DNA of 64,000 nucleotides from Nocardia carnea NBRC 14403 (GCF_000308515.1 NZ_BAFV01000070.1:116711-180710), one strand, 5' to 3'. Shown: positions 10,483 to 19,331, counted from the stretch's first letter. Made by a program: numbers and translations. The notes: a model not told the origin generated them from the sequence alone.

Positions 10483-11178
10483 TCAGTCCACCAGCAGGGC
10501 GGACTTCAACTCTCGTGCTGCCGCCTCCGGATCATCGGCAGCCGTGATGGCCCGTACCACCACCACACGCTCCGCGCCCGCGGCCCGGACCTCCGGCAGC
10601 GTCGAGCCGTCGATACCGCCGATGGCGAACCACGGTCGCGCCGGCGCGGCGGCGGCGGTGTCCCGCACCAGTTCCGGACCCGCCGGTTCACGACCCGGTT
10701 TCGTGGGCGTCGCCCACACCGGGCCCGTGCAGAAGTAGTCGAGGTGTTCGTCGGCGGCGGCCAGACGAGCCTGTTCACGGTCGTGCGTGGAGCGGCCGAT
10801 CACCACATCCGGGCCCAGGATCCGGCGGGCATACCAGGGCGGGAGATCCTGCTGCCCGAGATGCAGCACGTCGGCCGCTGCGGCCAGGGCGATATCCGCG
10901 CGGTCGTTCACCGCCAGCAATGCGCCGTGGCGGCGGGTGGCGGCCCGTAGTTCGGCGAGCGCCGCGAGTTCGCCCATGGCCTCGAGCGGACCGAACCGCC
11001 GCTCCCCGGGCGACCCCTTGTCGCGTAGCTGGATGATATCGACACCACCGGCCAGCGCCGCATCCGCGAACGCGGCCAGATCGCCCTTCTCCCGGCGGGC
11101 GTCGGTGCACAGGTACAGCCGGGCGGTCGCGAGACGATCACGCGGCGGAAGCTGTCGGCGAGCGGAGGACGGTTGCAC
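10483..11178 (-). CDS. thiE: Thiamine-phosphate synthase ThiE
   Basis: A 231-residue TIM-barrel enzyme that joins the pyrimidine diphosphate (HMP-PP) to thiazole phosphate to give thiamine monophosphate. Visible elements are GGVDIIQLRDKG, VNDRADIALAAAADVLHLGQQDLP and IGRSTHD. The phosphate-binding end is DYFCTGPVWATPTKPGR and WFAIGGID. GTG 11178 is my preferred start (VQPSSARRQL); GTG 11187 is an alternative. It is divergent from thiO with a gap of about 50 bp, the same layout as M. tuberculosis Rv0414c/Rv0415. No riboswitch is seen in the gap. Confidence 0.95.
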   Translation of the reverse strand: MQPSSARRQLPPRDRLATARLYLCTDARREKGDLAAFADAALAGGVDIIQLRDKGSPGERRFGPLEAMGELAALAELRAATRRHGALLAVNDRADIALAAAADVLHLGQQDLPPWYARRILGPDVVIGRSTHDREQARLAAADEHLDYFCTGPVWATPTKPGREPAGPELVRDTAAAAPARPWFAIGGIDGSTLPEVRAAGAERVVVVRAITAADDPEAAARELKSALLVD

Positions 11179-11230
11179 AACTGCCACCGTAACCGCGCTA
11201 ACGTGGAAATGTTGCAGGAGGTGGAACGTA

Positions 11231-12319
11231 GTGCGAACATCCGCGACCGTCGCCGTGGTCGGTGGCGGTGTGATCGGGCTCGGCGTGGCGTGGCGGGCCG
11301 CGGAAGCGGGCTGGTCGGTCACCCTCTTCGACCCAGCCGTCGGCAGCGGCGCCTCATGGGTTGCCGGCGGGATGCTCGCACCCCTGTCCGAAGGCTGGCC
11401 GGGTGAGGACGATGTGCTCGCGTTCGGCGCGGCGGCGCTGGCCCACTGGCCGGATTTCGCGGCCCGGCTGGCGGCGGTCACCGGGGTCGATGTCTTCGTG
11501 GCCCGGGAAACGCTGACCATCGCCCAGGACGGCGCGGACGCCGCCGATCTGCACACCATCGCCGACTGGGTGAACGGGCACGGGCACGATCTGCGGCTCC
11601 TGGACCGCGCCGGGGTGCGGGCGCTGGAACCCGCGCTGGCCCGCACCGTGCGGGCCGGGTTGCTGGCCGGCGCCGAACCCGCCATCGACAACCGGAGGCT
11701 GGTCACCGCGCTGCGCAAAGCCGCAGATGAAGCCGGTGTCACCGTCCGCCCGGAACGGGTGCACGACCTCGCCGAACTCGACCACGACCGGGTCGTGCTC
11801 GCCGCCGGCGCCGCATCGCCGGCGCTGTGGCCGGGGCTGCCGGTGCGGCCGGTGAAGGGCGAGATCCTGCGTCTGCGGCAGCGTCCGGGGACGCAACCAC
11901 CACCCACCCGCGTGGTGCGGGCCCGGGTCCACGGGCGGCCTGTGTATTTCGTGCCGCGCGACGACGGCGTGGTAGTCGGTGCGACCCAGTACGAGGCCGG
12001 TTTCGATACCGCCGTCACCGTCGCCGGGGTTCGCGATCTCATCGCCGACGCCGAAACCGTGCTCCCCGGGATAGGTGAATACGAACTGACCGAGGCGAGC
12101 GCCGGCTCCCGGCCGGGCACACCGGACAATCTCCCACTGATCGGCCGGCTGTCCGACCGCGTGATCGCCGCCACCGGGCACGGCCGCAATGGCATGCTGA
12201 CCAGTGCGCTCACGGCCGATGCTGTTCTCGCCGAACTCGGCGGACAACCGCTGACCGAAGTCGCGACGGCCGATCCGCACCGTTTCGGTGCGTCCACATC
12301 TTCAGGAGGTAATCGATGA
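11231..12319 (+). CDS. thiO: Glycine oxidase ThiO
   Basis: A 362-residue FAD enzyme that oxidises glycine to the imine used to build the thiazole ring. The N-terminal dinucleotide fold is VAVVGGGVIGLGVAWRAAEAG (residues 8-28), with GASWVAGGMLAP next and the DAO-family C-terminal motif RPGTPDNLPLIG near residue 298. GTG 11231 follows an AGGAGG at 11215-11220. The stop overlaps the thiS start (ATGA). Family, length and neighbours all agree. Confidence 0.95.
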   Translation: MRTSATVAVVGGGVIGLGVAWRAAEAGWSVTLFDPAVGSGASWVAGGMLAPLSEGWPGEDDVLAFGAAALAHWPDFAARLAAVTGVDVFVARETLTIAQDGADAADLHTIADWVNGHGHDLRLLDRAGVRALEPALARTVRAGLLAGAEPAIDNRRLVTALRKAADEAGVTVRPERVHDLAELDHDRVVLAAGAASPALWPGLPVRPVKGEILRLRQRPGTQPPPTRVVRARVHGRPVYFVPRDDGVVVGATQYEAGFDTAVTVAGVRDLIADAETVLPGIGEYELTEASAGSRPGTPDNLPLIGRLSDRVIAATGHGRNGMLTSALTADAVLAELGGQPLTEVATADPHRFGASTSSGGNR

Positions 12320-12564
12320 CAGTGTCATCAGCATCGGGGCCACCCGCGTCCGGGTCGCCGGTCCCGATCGGTGTCACGGTGAACGGGACCGATCACGAAT
12401 TCGCCGCCCCGCTCACCGTCCGGGAACTACTGGAACGGCTGGAACTGCCGTGCCAGGGTGTGGCGCTCGCGGTGGACGGCGCAGTGTTCCCGAAATCACG
12501 CTGGGACGAACCGGTCGGGCGCGGCTGGGAGATCGATGTGCTGACGGCGGTCCAGGGTGGCTGA
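12316..12564 (+). CDS. thiS: Sulfur carrier protein ThiS
   Basis: An 82-residue ubiquitin-fold sulfur carrier ending in the required Gly-Gly (TAVQGG), which is adenylated and thiocarboxylated before giving sulfur to ThiG. The core is VTVNGTDHEFAAPLTVRELL with VALAVDGAVFPKSRW. About 18 Ser/Pro/Gly-rich residues precede the usual domain start and may be disordered. The ATG overlaps the thiO stop, and its 3' end overlaps the thiG start, so the three genes are translationally coupled. Confidence 0.95.
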   Translation: MTVSSASGPPASGSPVPIGVTVNGTDHEFAAPLTVRELLERLELPCQGVALAVDGAVFPKSRWDEPVGRGWEIDVLTAVQGG

Positions 12565-13315
12565 CGAACCGTTACGGATCGCCGACCGCACCTTCGGCTC
12601 CCGGCTGATCATGGGCACCGGCGGGGCGGAGAACCTGGCGGTGCTGGAGGAGGCGCTGCTCGCCTCCGGAACCGAACTGACCACGGTCGCCATGCGCCGC
12701 GTCGATTCCGCCGGCGGTACCGGGGTGCTCGATCTGCTGAAACGCCTCGATATCGCCCCGCTGCCCAATACCGCGGGCTGCCGCACAGCAGCCGAAGCGG
12801 TACTCACCGCTCGGCTGGCGGCCGAGGCGCTGGATACGAACTGGGTCAAACTCGAGGTGATCGCCGACGAGCGCACCCTGCTACCCGACCCCATCGAACT
12901 CCTCGACGCGGCCGAACAGCTGGTCGATGCCGGGTTCACGGTACTGCCGTACACCAACGACGACCCCGCCCTGGCGCGGCGGCTCGAGGATGCGGGCTGT
13001 GCGGCGGTGATGCCGCTGGGCGCGCCGATCGGCACCGGCCTGGGAATCGGGAATCCGCACAATATCGAGATGATCGTGAGCCGCGCACAGGTGCCGGTGA
13101 TCCTGGACGCCGGTATCGGCACTGCCAGCGATGCCGCGCTCGCCATGGAACTCGGCTGCTCCGCCGTCCTGCTCGCGACCGCCGTGACCCGGGCCAGGAA
13201 GCCCGCTCTGATGGCCGCCGCCATGGCGGATGCGGTGCGGGCCGGGTATCGAGCACGCGAGGCGGGCCGCATACCGAAACGGTTCTGGGCGCAGGCCTCG
13301 TCGCCCGGACTGTAG
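12557..13315 (+). CDS. thiG: Thiazole synthase ThiG
   Basis: A 252-residue TIM-barrel enzyme that forms the thiazole phosphate from deoxyxylulose phosphate, dehydroglycine and ThiS thiocarboxylate. Visible motifs are FGSRLIMGTGG, RRVDSAGGTGVLDLL, LPNTAGCRTAAEAV and NWVKLEVIAD, with the Schiff-base lysine in VKLEV. AVMPLGAPIGTGLGIGN and VILDAGIGTASDAA form the phosphate end. GTG 12557 lies inside the end of thiS (8-bp overlap). Confidence 0.95.
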   Translation: MADEPLRIADRTFGSRLIMGTGGAENLAVLEEALLASGTELTTVAMRRVDSAGGTGVLDLLKRLDIAPLPNTAGCRTAAEAVLTARLAAEALDTNWVKLEVIADERTLLPDPIELLDAAEQLVDAGFTVLPYTNDDPALARRLEDAGCAAVMPLGAPIGTGLGIGNPHNIEMIVSRAQVPVILDAGIGTASDAALAMELGCSAVLLATAVTRARKPALMAAAMADAVRAGYRAREAGRIPKRFWAQASSPGL

Positions 13316-13527
13316 GACGGACACGGTCACCCGGGCCGGCCCCTCGGTTCACACCGATCCGGTGACGGTGAGCGGCCCACGTTCCGGCTGCACCGACTCC
13401 GGACCATCCCTGGTCGCTACGCATCACAGCGGGGGTACGGCTCGGGGCCGACTCATCCTCGAGGATGACCGCGAGTCACGACCATCGGGCGACGCGCGTG
13501 CTCCCGGTATAGGGCATGCTGGTCGGC

Positions 13528-14520
13528 ATGATCGAAGTCCGGGGCTTGACCAAGCATTACGGGCAGACCGTCGCGGTCCAGGACCTGACCTTCACCGTGC
13601 AACCGGGGCAGGTCACCGGTTTCCTCGGACCGAACGGCGCCGGTAAATCCACCACCATGCGGATGATCCTGGGCCTGGACCGGCCCACCTCGGGTACCGC
13701 GTTGATCCACGGCAAACCGTATGCCGAACTGAAGCATCCGTTACGTGAGGTCGGCGCGCTGCTCGACGCGAAATGGGTCCATCCCAACCGCTCCGCCCGC
13801 GCCCATCTGGAATGGATGGCCGCCTCCAACGATCTGCCGAAATCACGGGTCGAGGAGGTACTGCGGCTGGTCGGCCTCTCGGAGGTGGCCGGTAAATCCG
13901 CGGGCGGGTTCTCGCTCGGGATGTCGCAGCGGCTGGGTCTGGCGGGGGCGCTGCTCGGCGACCCGAAGGTGCTGCTGTTCGACGAGCCGGTCAACGGTCT
14001 CGACCCGGAGGGGATCCTGTGGATCCGCCGGTTCATGCAGCGGCTCGCGGCCGAGGGGCGCACGGTTCTGGTGTCCAGCCATCTGCTGTCGGAGATGGCA
14101 CAGACCGCCGATCATCTGGTGGTGATCGGGCGCGGCCGGCTCATCTCCGATTCCACGACCTCCGATTTCATCGAACGGGCGTCGGAGGCTTCGGTGCGGG
14201 TGCGCAGCCCGCAACTGGACGAACTGCGCAGCCTGCTCACCTCGCACGGGATGACGGTGAAGGAGAACGACGGCAATGCCGACGGCGCGGCGCTCATCGT
14301 GAACGGCGTGACCAGCGATGCCGTCGGGACACTGGCCGCCGAACACCAGATCACCCTCTTCGAACTCGCCCCGCAGCGCGGCTCCCTGGAGGAGGCGTTC
14401 ATGCGGATGACCGGCGGGGACGTCCAGTATCACGGCGAGATCGGATCACCGGAGGATGCCACCGTGGTCATGGACAAACCGGCGGATTCGGAACCGCTGT
14501 TCACGGGAGGTACCAAGTAA
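13528..14520 (+). CDS. ABC transporter ATP-binding protein
   Basis: A 330-residue ATPase of the ABC-2/DrrA-like exporter type, from ATG 13528 (MIEVRGLTKHYG). Walker A is GPNGAGKST, the signature is GFSLGMSQRL, Walker B is VLLFDEPVNGLDPEG and the H-loop is SSHLLSEM. A C-terminal extension of about 110 residues after the ATPase core is typical of this group. The stop codon overlaps the permease start (TAATG), so the two form one transporter. The substrate is unknown. NatA/bacitracin-type exporters have a similar architecture. Confidence 0.92.
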   Translation: MIEVRGLTKHYGQTVAVQDLTFTVQPGQVTGFLGPNGAGKSTTMRMILGLDRPTSGTALIHGKPYAELKHPLREVGALLDAKWVHPNRSARAHLEWMAASNDLPKSRVEEVLRLVGLSEVAGKSAGGFSLGMSQRLGLAGALLGDPKVLLFDEPVNGLDPEGILWIRRFMQRLAAEGRTVLVSSHLLSEMAQTADHLVVIGRGRLISDSTTSDFIERASEASVRVRSPQLDELRSLLTSHGMTVKENDGNADGAALIVNGVTSDAVGTLAAEHQITLFELAPQRGSLEEAFMRMTGGDVQYHGEIGSPEDATVVMDKPADSEPLFTGGTK

Positions 14521-15287
14521 TGGGCGTGATCGCTGCGGAACGCATCAAACTCACCTCCACCCGTTCGCCGTGGTGGTGTTCGGTGATCGTGGTGGCGCTG
14601 GCCGTCGGGTTCGCCGCCCTGTTCGGTCTGATCGGGCGGATCGCCGCCGACGACCCGCAGGCCGCCGGTCCTCCCGTCATCACGGTCGATACCGCATTTC
14701 TCGGTGTCACCGGTTTCGGCATTCTGGTCTTGTCCATCATGGCGACCCTGACCGTGACCAGCGAATACCGGTTCGGCATCATCCGGACAACGTTCCAGGC
14801 CATCCCGAACCGCATATCCGTGATCGGCGCGAAAGCGATCCTGGTGGGCCTGTATGCGGCGGTGCTGACCACGGTGCTGGCTTTCGCCGCCTACGCCGTC
14901 GCCAAGGCGGTTGCGGGCGACGCGGGATCGACGCTGGTACTCGAGGACAACTGGCGGGCCCTGTACGCGGTGCCGATCCTGGCCTTCCTCAATGTGGTGG
15001 TGGCCATCGCGGTCGGTGTCCTGGTCCGGCAATCCGCCGCGGCGATCTCCTTGATCGTCCTGTGGCAATTGATCATCGAACCCCTGGTCGGCGCACTGGG
15101 TAAAGTAGGACGTGAGATCAGCGCGTTCCTGCCGTTCCAGAACGCGAGCCGCTTCGCGACGATGGACGACTCGCTGTCCTCGGCGAACTGGCATTGGGGT
15201 GTGTGGGGCAGCCTCGCCTACTTCACCGCCTTCGTCGTAGTCGTCGCGGGCATCGCGTTGCTGGTGGTCAACCGGCGCGACGCCTGA
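14520..15287 (+). CDS. ABC-2 type transporter permease
   Basis: A 255-residue membrane protein with six hydrophobic helices: near residues 18-40, 58-80, 103-125, 145-170, 175-195 and 228-250. It starts MGVIAAERIKLTSTRSPWW, a common opening for permeases of small two-gene exporters. It is translated from an ATG that shares its A with the stop of the ATPase gene. Export of a lipid, peptide or drug is plausible; nothing in the sequence decides between them. Confidence 0.88.
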   Translation: MGVIAAERIKLTSTRSPWWCSVIVVALAVGFAALFGLIGRIAADDPQAAGPPVITVDTAFLGVTGFGILVLSIMATLTVTSEYRFGIIRTTFQAIPNRISVIGAKAILVGLYAAVLTTVLAFAAYAVAKAVAGDAGSTLVLEDNWRALYAVPILAFLNVVVAIAVGVLVRQSAAAISLIVLWQLIIEPLVGALGKVGREISAFLPFQNASRFATMDDSLSSANWHWGVWGSLAYFTAFVVVVAGIALLVVNRRDA

Positions 15288-15402
15288 CCCCGAATCGCCC
15301 GAGCTGCTTCCCTCGCCGCTCGGGTATCGGATGCGCGACCTTGTCGGGAGAATTCGCGCATCCCGCGCCTCGGTGGCCACTGCCCGGCCGCCGGGGTGCT
15401 CT

Positions 15403-15440
15403 ACCACCGGTCCGGTGCGCCCGCGCACCGGACCGGTGGT
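15403..15440. repeat. Perfect 18-bp inverted repeat with 2-nt spacer
   Basis: The arms ACCACCGGTCCGGTGCGC and GCGCACCGGACCGGTGGT are exact reverse complements separated only by CC. As RNA this would be a very stable hairpin with a minimal loop; as DNA it could be a large operator or a cruciform. It lies 115 bp after the permease stop, so terminator function is possible, but it is far more symmetrical than the other terminator-like stems here. Confidence 0.75.
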
Positions 15441-15470
15441 CGTTATACGCACCGGAACGGTGGTCGTTAT
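15423..15470 (+). repeat. Tandem 24-bp direct repeat
   Basis: Two adjacent 24-bp copies (15423-15446 and 15447-15470) share CGCACCGG, then A, then CGGTGGTCGTTAT, with two mismatches. The first copy is also the right arm of the inverted repeat, so a half-site appears three times in alternating orientation. This looks like a cluster of protein-binding half-sites or a small repeat element upstream of the cyclase. Confidence 0.65.
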
Positions 15471-15660
15471 CACAGCCTGGACGTCCGACCTGATCATCGA
15501 TCCGCGGCCGCCGGGAACGCCCACTATCGGTAACCGGGAGTTCACCTCCCGACCCCCGGTCCTGGCTACCATCGACGTCAGGACCACGAGGTCAGGCACC
15601 ACACGTTTTCCATCGGCGGACCCAACGGCGTGCCGCACTCCTCCGATAGAGAGGTGACAG

Positions 15661-16782
15661 GTGACGATTCTCAGCACTCCCACCACGGCAGACCCCCTGA
15701 GATACCCTCGGGACGTGAACGAGAAACCCTCCGGCAGCACCGCACCGGAGCCGGAGGTCGACAACGACGCCGCGGCTCGCGCCGGCGACGAGGGCCCGAC
15801 CATCGCCCCGAACCCCGTCCGGAAAAACGGTGCTACGGCGACCACGCGGGCACGCCGGGCGCAGCGCCGGCGATACGGTGAAACGACCGGATCGTCCACG
15901 CCGACCGAGTACGCGGGCAGCACCACAGCGGAGGACACAGCCGGCACCCCGGACAGCTCCGGCCCCGGTGACGCAGACGAACCCGCCCGCCCCCGGATCG
16001 GGCCGCTCTCCGCATTCATGTACGCCGCGAACAACCGCCCGGATGTGATCGACGTCCTGCGTAAAGCCCGCAAACAGCTCCCCGGCGATCCCGCCTTCGG
16101 CGATCCGCTCTCGGTCAGCGGCCCCGGCGGCGCCCGGGCCGTAGCCCGCGCCGCGGACCGGCTGGTCGGGGACAGCCCCAGCGCAGCCCGCGAGATCGGT
16201 TTCGGCGCCCTGCAGGTCTGGCAGGCCGCGCTCGAACGCCTCGGCCGCGGTAAGGGCACCGAGGAAATGACGGTGATGTTCACCGACCTGGTTTCGTTCT
16301 CGTCGTGGTCGCTGACCGCCGGCGACGAGGCCACCCTGGATCTGCTGCGCAAGGTCGCGCGCGCCATCGAACCCCCCATCGCCGAACGCGGCGGGCAGGT
16401 CGTGAAACGGATGGGCGACGGTGTGATGGCGGTATTCCCCTCCGCCGACCGCGCGGTCCAAGCCGCGATCGCGGCCCGGCGCAACCTCGCCGATATCACC
16501 GTGGATACCTACCGGCCGCGGATGCGGACCGGCCTGCACACCGGCTCTCCGCGCGAGATCGGCGGCGACTGGCTGGGCGTGGACGTGACCATCGCGGCCC
16601 GCGTGATGGAAGCGGCGGGTAACGGGCGGATGATGATCTCCGAATCCACCCTCGCCGCGCTGGAACCCGAGACGCTGGCCGAGCTCGGGCATACCGCCCG
16701 GCCCTACCGGCGTAGTTTCTTCGCCGCGCCGCTCAGTGGGGTCCCGGAGGATCTGCGTATCTACCGGGTCAGCTCGGTCTAG
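15661..16782 (+). CDS. Class III adenylate/guanylate cyclase
   Basis: A 373-residue protein starting at GTG 15661. About 110 residues of charged, low-complexity sequence precede a helical linker, and the catalytic cyclase domain covers about residues 198-370. Metal-binding Asp are D209 (MFTDLVSFSSW) and D253 (MGDGVM). K249 and D303 (GGDWLG) occupy the adenine-specifying positions, which points to ATP and cAMP. The transition-state arginine R314 is present, but the usual asparagine four residues before it is threonine (T310). No membrane segment or other sensor domain is seen. Most actinobacterial relatives are soluble or linked to HAMP domains. Confidence 0.88.
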   Translation: MTILSTPTTADPLRYPRDVNEKPSGSTAPEPEVDNDAAARAGDEGPTIAPNPVRKNGATATTRARRAQRRRYGETTGSSTPTEYAGSTTAEDTAGTPDSSGPGDADEPARPRIGPLSAFMYAANNRPDVIDVLRKARKQLPGDPAFGDPLSVSGPGGARAVARAADRLVGDSPSAAREIGFGALQVWQAALERLGRGKGTEEMTVMFTDLVSFSSWSLTAGDEATLDLLRKVARAIEPPIAERGGQVVKRMGDGVMAVFPSADRAVQAAIAARRNLADITVDTYRPRMRTGLHTGSPREIGGDWLGVDVTIAARVMEAAGNGRMMISESTLAALEPETLAELGHTARPYRRSFFAAPLSGVPEDLRIYRVSSV

Positions 16783-16939
16783 CGGCCCCGAGTTATCCGG
16801 CCGTGGTCCGGTAGGCCAGGCTCTGCGGCGCCGGGCTCACCGGGCGGGACCGAAGGCCAATTGATTTGTCTTCGCATCGGCAGACGCGGTAGCGCTACCG
16901 CCGGCACAGCACCGCGGGGAAGGGCGGGGCGAGATTCCG

Positions 16940-18052
16940 CTATTGCACGGGTGCCGGATCAGGAGCCTTGCTTTCGGGTGGTTTGACGACACCTACCAGG
17001 TCGTTATTGCCCATCTGATACTCGTTGCGCCGCAGCTGGTCACTGGAATTCCCCTCGATCGTGTGGATGGTGTTCCCTACGACCTTTTCCACGATGCCGA
17101 TGTGATCCGGAGTACCGTCGCCCTGCCAATCGAAAATGATCAAATCACCTTCCACCGCGTCATGGGCAGTGCCGGTATCGAGTTGGGCTTTGGCGTCGTT
17201 CCAGATGGCCGGTACATAGTTCGGATTCGTCCAGTCGACCTGGTAGCCCGCCTTTTCCCAGACGTGGCTGGTGAATGCGGCACACCACGCGGCGTCGATA
17301 TCGTACGGAACTTTCGCACCGGGTTTATTGGCGTAGTACAGGTCATTGGAGCTTCCGCGCTCGGCGGCCCCGAGTGCCAACTCCGCTCGGGCAGCCTCGA
17401 GGATGCTGTCGCGAGTGGCGTCACCGGTCACGGTGAAGGTCATATTGCTTTCCGGCGAACGGTTACCCCAGACAGCGGCGGGGTTACCGTTGTTGCCAGG
17501 GTTGGCGCGTTCGACCTCCTCCGCGTAACGCTCCATATCCCGCTGCGCACTGTTGACGAGTTCGACGACATCCCAGAGCGTGTTCAGCGCATCGTTGACC
17601 ACCGCATATTCCGCCTCGATCGGCATGTAGGGCTTGCCTTCTTCCGCAGGCGGTGCCTGCGCAAGATTCTCCTGGAGCGTGGTGACCTTCGATTTGATGT
17701 CCTGGAACGTACCGTCTCCGGTGCTGAAGGCGGCAATAGCGGACTTGCCCACCGAGTCGTTTCGGCTCTGCAAGTCGTCGGTGTGGCTCGCGATGTCCCC
17801 GCGACGGCCACCGTATCGATCGACCATGACGGATTCGCCAGATGGTGCGTCGAGACCCTCCGCACTGAGCATGCCCTGATTGGTCAGCCAAGCCACTGGG
17901 TCCACGTCGTAGGTCGTATCCTCGTATCCTGTCGCCACCAGCAACACCTGCGCCTGGATACCCTCCTCGACCAGCTCTATGATCGCAGCAGCCGACGGAC
18001 GTGCCGCGGGCGGCGGTTCCAGGTTGATTTCCAGATCTTCACGAGTCGCCAT
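16940..18052 (-). CDS. CHAP-domain amidase/peptidase-like protein
   Basis: A 370-residue protein from ATG 18052 (MATREDLEINL). The N-terminal 185 residues are mostly helical with no signal peptide or membrane segment. The C-terminal CHAP domain (about 212-355) has the catalytic pair C257 (AAWCAAFTSHVW) and H317 (TPDHIGIVEKV), with E333/N335 following. CHAP enzymes cut peptidoglycan stem peptides or cross-bridges. A helical N-terminal half without signal peptide recalls substrates of ESX/type VII secretion, but no clear YxxxD/E signal or WXG motif is evident. Codon use is less GC-biased than in neighbouring genes, which suggests a different history. Confidence 0.8.
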   Translation of the reverse strand: MATREDLEINLEPPPAARPSAAAIIELVEEGIQAQVLLVATGYEDTTYDVDPVAWLTNQGMLSAEGLDAPSGESVMVDRYGGRRGDIASHTDDLQSRNDSVGKSAIAAFSTGDGTFQDIKSKVTTLQENLAQAPPAEEGKPYMPIEAEYAVVNDALNTLWDVVELVNSAQRDMERYAEEVERANPGNNGNPAAVWGNRSPESNMTFTVTGDATRDSILEAARAELALGAAERGSSNDLYYANKPGAKVPYDIDAAWCAAFTSHVWEKAGYQVDWTNPNYVPAIWNDAKAQLDTGTAHDAVEGDLIIFDWQGDGTPDHIGIVEKVVGNTIHTIEGNSSDQLRRNEYQMGNNDLVGVVKPPESKAPDPAPVQ

Positions 18053-18290
18053 CCCCGCATCACCCCATGCCCAGGTCGGCACCCGAACACGGCAAGCGTT
18101 CGAACCTCATCAGCACCTCACGAACGCACTCGTCTCGGCCGCCGTGTCGCTCATCGGCGGTGCACCACCACAGATTGCTTCGATTATCGGACATTCCCGG
18201 CATTGGTGATATTCGACGCCGACGCCCTGCCGGATAAGTGCCGCAACGCATCCGAGCCCCCACCTCGGCAATCGCGCCCGCAGCAGACGT

Positions 18291-19274
18291 TCACGAGATG
18301 AACAGAGCTCGGTCGGCGGCCGGTATCCAGCAACCTGCCGCAACGTCGCGGTTGTAGCCGGCTCGGAAGTGTTCGGCCAGCGCCGGCAGTTCGGGGTGTC
18401 GGTCGGTCATATCCCAGAGCAGCACATGCGGGTAGGCAGGTGTGGGATCGACCACGGAAATTCGCCGGATCTCGGGATGCCACGGGGTTTCGAAGCCTTC
18501 TCCGGTGAAGGTCGCCAGCGAGTCCGACCTGGCGACGGCCTCGACGAGCTCCTCGATCGGCGCCGGCCCACGGGTGACGTCCGACCCGGCGAAAAGTTCC
18601 GGCCGCGGTGACTGATCGATCACCATCCCGCTGGATCTCGCCAGGTCGTCATAGAAATCGGCCCACTCCGACGGTATTGCCGCGCCGGGCACCCAAACCT
18701 GATGACCCGCCAATTCGGCGAGCGCTACGGCGGACCGACCGGCCAGCGGATGATCCCGGCCCACGAGCAGATGCAGCGCATCGAGGTACGCCGGTACGGC
18801 CGCGATGTGTCCCGGCAGTGGTCGCGGGCCACCGTGGGCGCGCGCAAAGGCCGCGTCGACCCGTCCATTCAGCAGGGCATCCCGGGAGGTCACGTACGGG
18901 TTGGACAGCACGAGTTCGATATCGGCTTCCGGGCGGCGCTTCAGATAGAACCGCATTGCCCGCATCTCGGCTTGCCGCTCACCCAGCACCGCGATCCGCA
19001 AGGGACGTGGCCGCCCCGCAACAGCCGCGATCGCTTCGTCCGCAACCGCCAGTAGCGACCGTGCATGCGGTAAGAACCGCACGGCCGCGACAGTCGGTTC
19101 GGCCCCGCTCGGCACTCGGTCGAACAGCGGCACTCCCAGTAGTGCCTCCAACCGCGCGATACGTTTGGACACTGCCTGCTGGCTGATCTGTAGAGCGCCC
19201 GCGGCGAGGCCGAATTGGCGGTGCTCCATCACAGCCGCGAAAGCCCGTACAGCCCGTAGATCGAGTTCACCCAC
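18291..19274 (-). CDS. LysR-family transcriptional regulator
   Basis: A 327-residue LysR regulator starting at GTG 19274. The winged-helix part is LDLRAVRAFAAVMEHRQF with LQISQQAVSKRIARLEALLG (about residues 29-48), followed by a two-lobed effector domain to residue 315. It is divergent from the DnaE gene, with a 158-bp gap holding the palindrome at 19332-19348. LysR proteins usually control the divergent neighbour and themselves, yet a replicative-type polymerase is an odd target, so the real target may be elsewhere. Confidence 0.9.
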   Translation of the reverse strand: MGELDLRAVRAFAAVMEHRQFGLAAGALQISQQAVSKRIARLEALLGVPLFDRVPSGAEPTVAAVRFLPHARSLLAVADEAIAAVAGRPRPLRIAVLGERQAEMRAMRFYLKRRPEADIELVLSNPYVTSRDALLNGRVDAAFARAHGGPRPLPGHIAAVPAYLDALHLLVGRDHPLAGRSAVALAELAGHQVWVPGAAIPSEWADFYDDLARSSGMVIDQSPRPELFAGSDVTRGPAPIEELVEAVARSDSLATFTGEGFETPWHPEIRRISVVDPTPAYPHVLLWDMTDRHPELPALAEHFRAGYNRDVAAGCWIPAADRALFIS

Positions 19275-19331
19275 CCCGGCCTCCTGTCACATCCATCGGT
19301 TGTGCTGGTTCACGTGTCGATTGTTCGACCT

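Larger units (their letters stand above)
15288..15660. other. Intergenic stretch with repeats
   Basis: These 373 bp between the permease and the cyclase hold no credible gene. The notable content is the perfect inverted repeat 15403-15440 and the overlapping tandem repeat 15423-15470. An AGAGAGGTG-type ribosome site lies just before the cyclase start at 15661. Confidence 0.6.

Noticed and set aside
11179..11230. A TPP riboswitch between thiE and thiO
   Set aside because: The gap is only about 50 bp and lacks the conserved CTGAGA and ACC...CTGAT elements.
10483..12297. A 604-codon minus-strand frame that would fuse thiE to sequence antisense of thiO
   Set aside because: Only the last 231 codons are ThiE. 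The rest mirrors thiO, and good GTG starts exist at 11178 and 11187.
14430..16499. A 689-codon minus-strand open frame over the ABC permease and cyclase genes
   Set aside because: Both plus-strand genes show clear families and ordered motifs. The antisense frame is Arg/Ser/Thr-rich low-complexity sequence and crosses the intergenic repeat region.
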